A stretch of DNA of 64,000 nucleotides from Coprinus comatus. Lineage: Eukaryota; Basidiomycota; Agaricomycetes; Agaricales; Agaricaceae. Below, in pieces: positions 62,628 to 64,000 of this stretch (position 1 is the stretch's first letter; each line of letters begins with the position of its first letter). The DNA is taken from the NCBI GenBank assembly GCA_034638255.1, contig JAWPGT010000036.1, positions 1 to 64,000 on the forward strand, written 5' to 3'. A program made the position numbers and the translations under genes. The notes below the pieces were generated by a model, which worked only from the letters and a program-made list of their open reading frames with translations, was not told the DNA's origin and searched no databases.

Positions 62628-63656
62628 GGTGAGGGGATGAGTGATAGAAGTGAGTGAAACCCTAATTGAGCGTCAAGTCCAAAGCGTGGTTTGAGTAGAC
62701 AGCGATGAAGGCGGAAGGTATGGGAAACAAGAATAAGGAAGGGAGGGTTGTGCTAGGTCTACCTTTATATAACCGAGTAACCCAGTTCATAACGTATACG
62801 AAGAGATTGCCTAAGTATACGAAGGGCCGGCGAATGAATGAACACGACGCTGCATCGTGTTATTTACATTATTATAACCCGTTTGAGATCTTGAGAGTAA
62901 TCTAGGTATTAGGGTTGATGGATAAAAGACTATACAACGTTGGAATGGAGAGATGTAAGGCATGTAGGAAAGCAGATAAATCTGTAACGCGTCGGAACAT
63001 GTAACCAAAGAGCACTTGCGATTAGATGCAGGGGCCGATAGCGTGAGGCGGCACAGCCTCAAGGCCTCATTGTTTTCGAACGCATGAGTTTGATGCATGT
63101 TTTTGTACTCCACCCTACATCACGGAAGACAGATCATTAACATTCTAGACCTAAGTACTTATTCATTAGTGAGCAATAGTCATCAAATGAGCTTTACCTT
63201 TGTAAGGGGCCACCCCAGGTAACAAGATTGTACGAGTTTGTGGAGCTGTTTTTGGACTTTGACTATATTAACCAATAGATAGCGATAACTTTGGTCAGTG
63301 AAAACAATGGGGTGTTCGTTCGCTGGTATTCTGACTTCTGTGAGAGAACGATGATCATAATGTGAATATAGGCGAGACTATTATGTGGCGTTCGTTAACC
63401 AGAGCAACCGCTGATAAATCTTCGAAGTCGAGAGTATGGAACCAAATGTATTCGGTCGATTTCACCACCGAAGAACTGGCAGTCGATGCATACATCACAG
63501 ATAGATTAATTTGAACTATAGCTCTGGGTGAAACCGGTATGAGCAATCTTGTAGACATTTCCGAATGGAGATATAATGGAGCTTGGGCAAGCAAAGGAAA
63601 CTACGCTCAAGACTCTATATTATCTCGGAGACTTTGTTATTGATAAGGATGTTCAT
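62628..63656. other. Intergenic region
   Basis: No convincing gene was found; open frames are under 110 codons and overlap on both strands. It lies upstream of the unknown gene (minus) and downstream of the small membrane protein gene at the window end. Confidence 0.4.
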
Positions 63657-64000
63657 TTATTGCTCAACCTGAATCTTTCGGTCCTTGTATTCCTTCGCCC
63701 ACTAGAAGCCGTATATGAGATTCGAATAGCGGTAAGATTAACATAAACACGTACCAGCATTGAGGGAATAAAGCGGTTTGGTTGGGTTGTCCGTTGCTGA
63801 AATGTGACGGTCAGTCTGGTTTATTCCTTCCGAACACAGCACGGTTACCATACCTCGCGGTCAGCACTAACTTTCCAAACGGCATATGTTACAGCAAGGA
63901 TACCACCAAATGCAACAGCGGTGTTTGAGGCCCAGTTTGAAGGTCGAACCCACCAGCCACCTGTATCGGAGTGAGACGGCTTCGACGTCAATAACGCACT
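63657..64000 (-). CDS. Small membrane protein, possibly a mitochondrial respiratory accessory subunit (5' end off window)
   Basis: Three exons are visible (63854-64000 and beyond, 63755-63796 and 63657-63701). They encode about 78 residues ending RFIPSMLWAKEYKDRKIQVEQ. A W-rich head (GGWWVRPSNWASN) is followed by one hydrophobic segment (TAVAFGGILAVTYAVW) and a charged tail. This layout resembles small single-span fungal inner-membrane proteins such as complex I accessory subunits; that assignment is from general likeness only. The start codon lies beyond 64000. Confidence 0.5.

Overview
The window is nuclear DNA of a filamentous basidiomycete fungus. The evidence is dense 50-70 bp GT-AG introns, a chitin synthase fused to a myosin motor, a FunK1-type kinase, F-box/leucine-rich proteins, a mushroom-type NADP mannitol dehydrogenase, and Copia-type and other LTR debris. 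A finer placement (Agaricomycotina, perhaps Tremellomycetes-like) is only a guess from overall character. No tRNA, rRNA, CRISPR array or bacterial-type operon was seen.

Layout. 1-2.0 kb: 5' part of a minus-strand Copia element (5' LTR, primer site, gag) whose gag is split by a plus-strand solo LTR. 2.0-3.8 kb: non-coding, with four diverged copies of a ~155 bp tandem unit. 3.8-9.25 kb: three tandem HSL-family alpha/beta hydrolase genes; the first is dead and split by a 957 bp solo LTR, the other two are intact. All three carry what looks like a one-nucleotide exon near the 3' end. 10.3-16.6 kb: myosin-motor chitin synthase. 16.7-18.5 kb: F-box protein. 18.5-22.1 kb: gene-poor. 22.1-24.4 kb: acetyl-CoA synthetase. 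24.8-28.5 kb: DUF2461-family protein with unusually long introns. 28.9-34.2 kb: decayed 2-oxoglutarate oxygenase-like copy and two F-box/LRR copies. 35.3-36.6 kb: mannitol 2-dehydrogenase. 37.1-40.7 kb: Zrg17-like cation diffusion facilitator. 41.6-43.2 kb: intact F-box/LRR gene. 44.0-49.0 kb: AMSH-type deubiquitinase with an inverted, truncated relative of its N-terminal half and an unknown low-complexity gene between them. 49.6-51.2 kb: a FunK1 gene broken into oppositely oriented pieces. 51.7-54.4 kb: mitochondrial glycerol-3-phosphate dehydrogenase. 55.0-57.2 kb: intact FunK1 gene. 57.6-60.2 kb: two decayed oxygenase-like copies. 60.5-62.6 kb: unknown gene. 63.7-64 kb: 3' part of a small membrane protein gene.

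Core metabolic and cell-wall genes (chitin synthase, acetyl-CoA synthetase, mannitol dehydrogenase, glycerol-3-phosphate dehydrogenase, zinc transporter, AMSH) alternate with accessory patches made of the same three or four expanding and decaying families (HSL hydrolase, F-box/LRR, FunK1, 2OG oxygenase-like), often inverted and damaged. Several otherwise good genes are broken by loss of a single base in a short homopolymer. That pattern should be checked as an assembly artefact before any of them is called a pseudogene.
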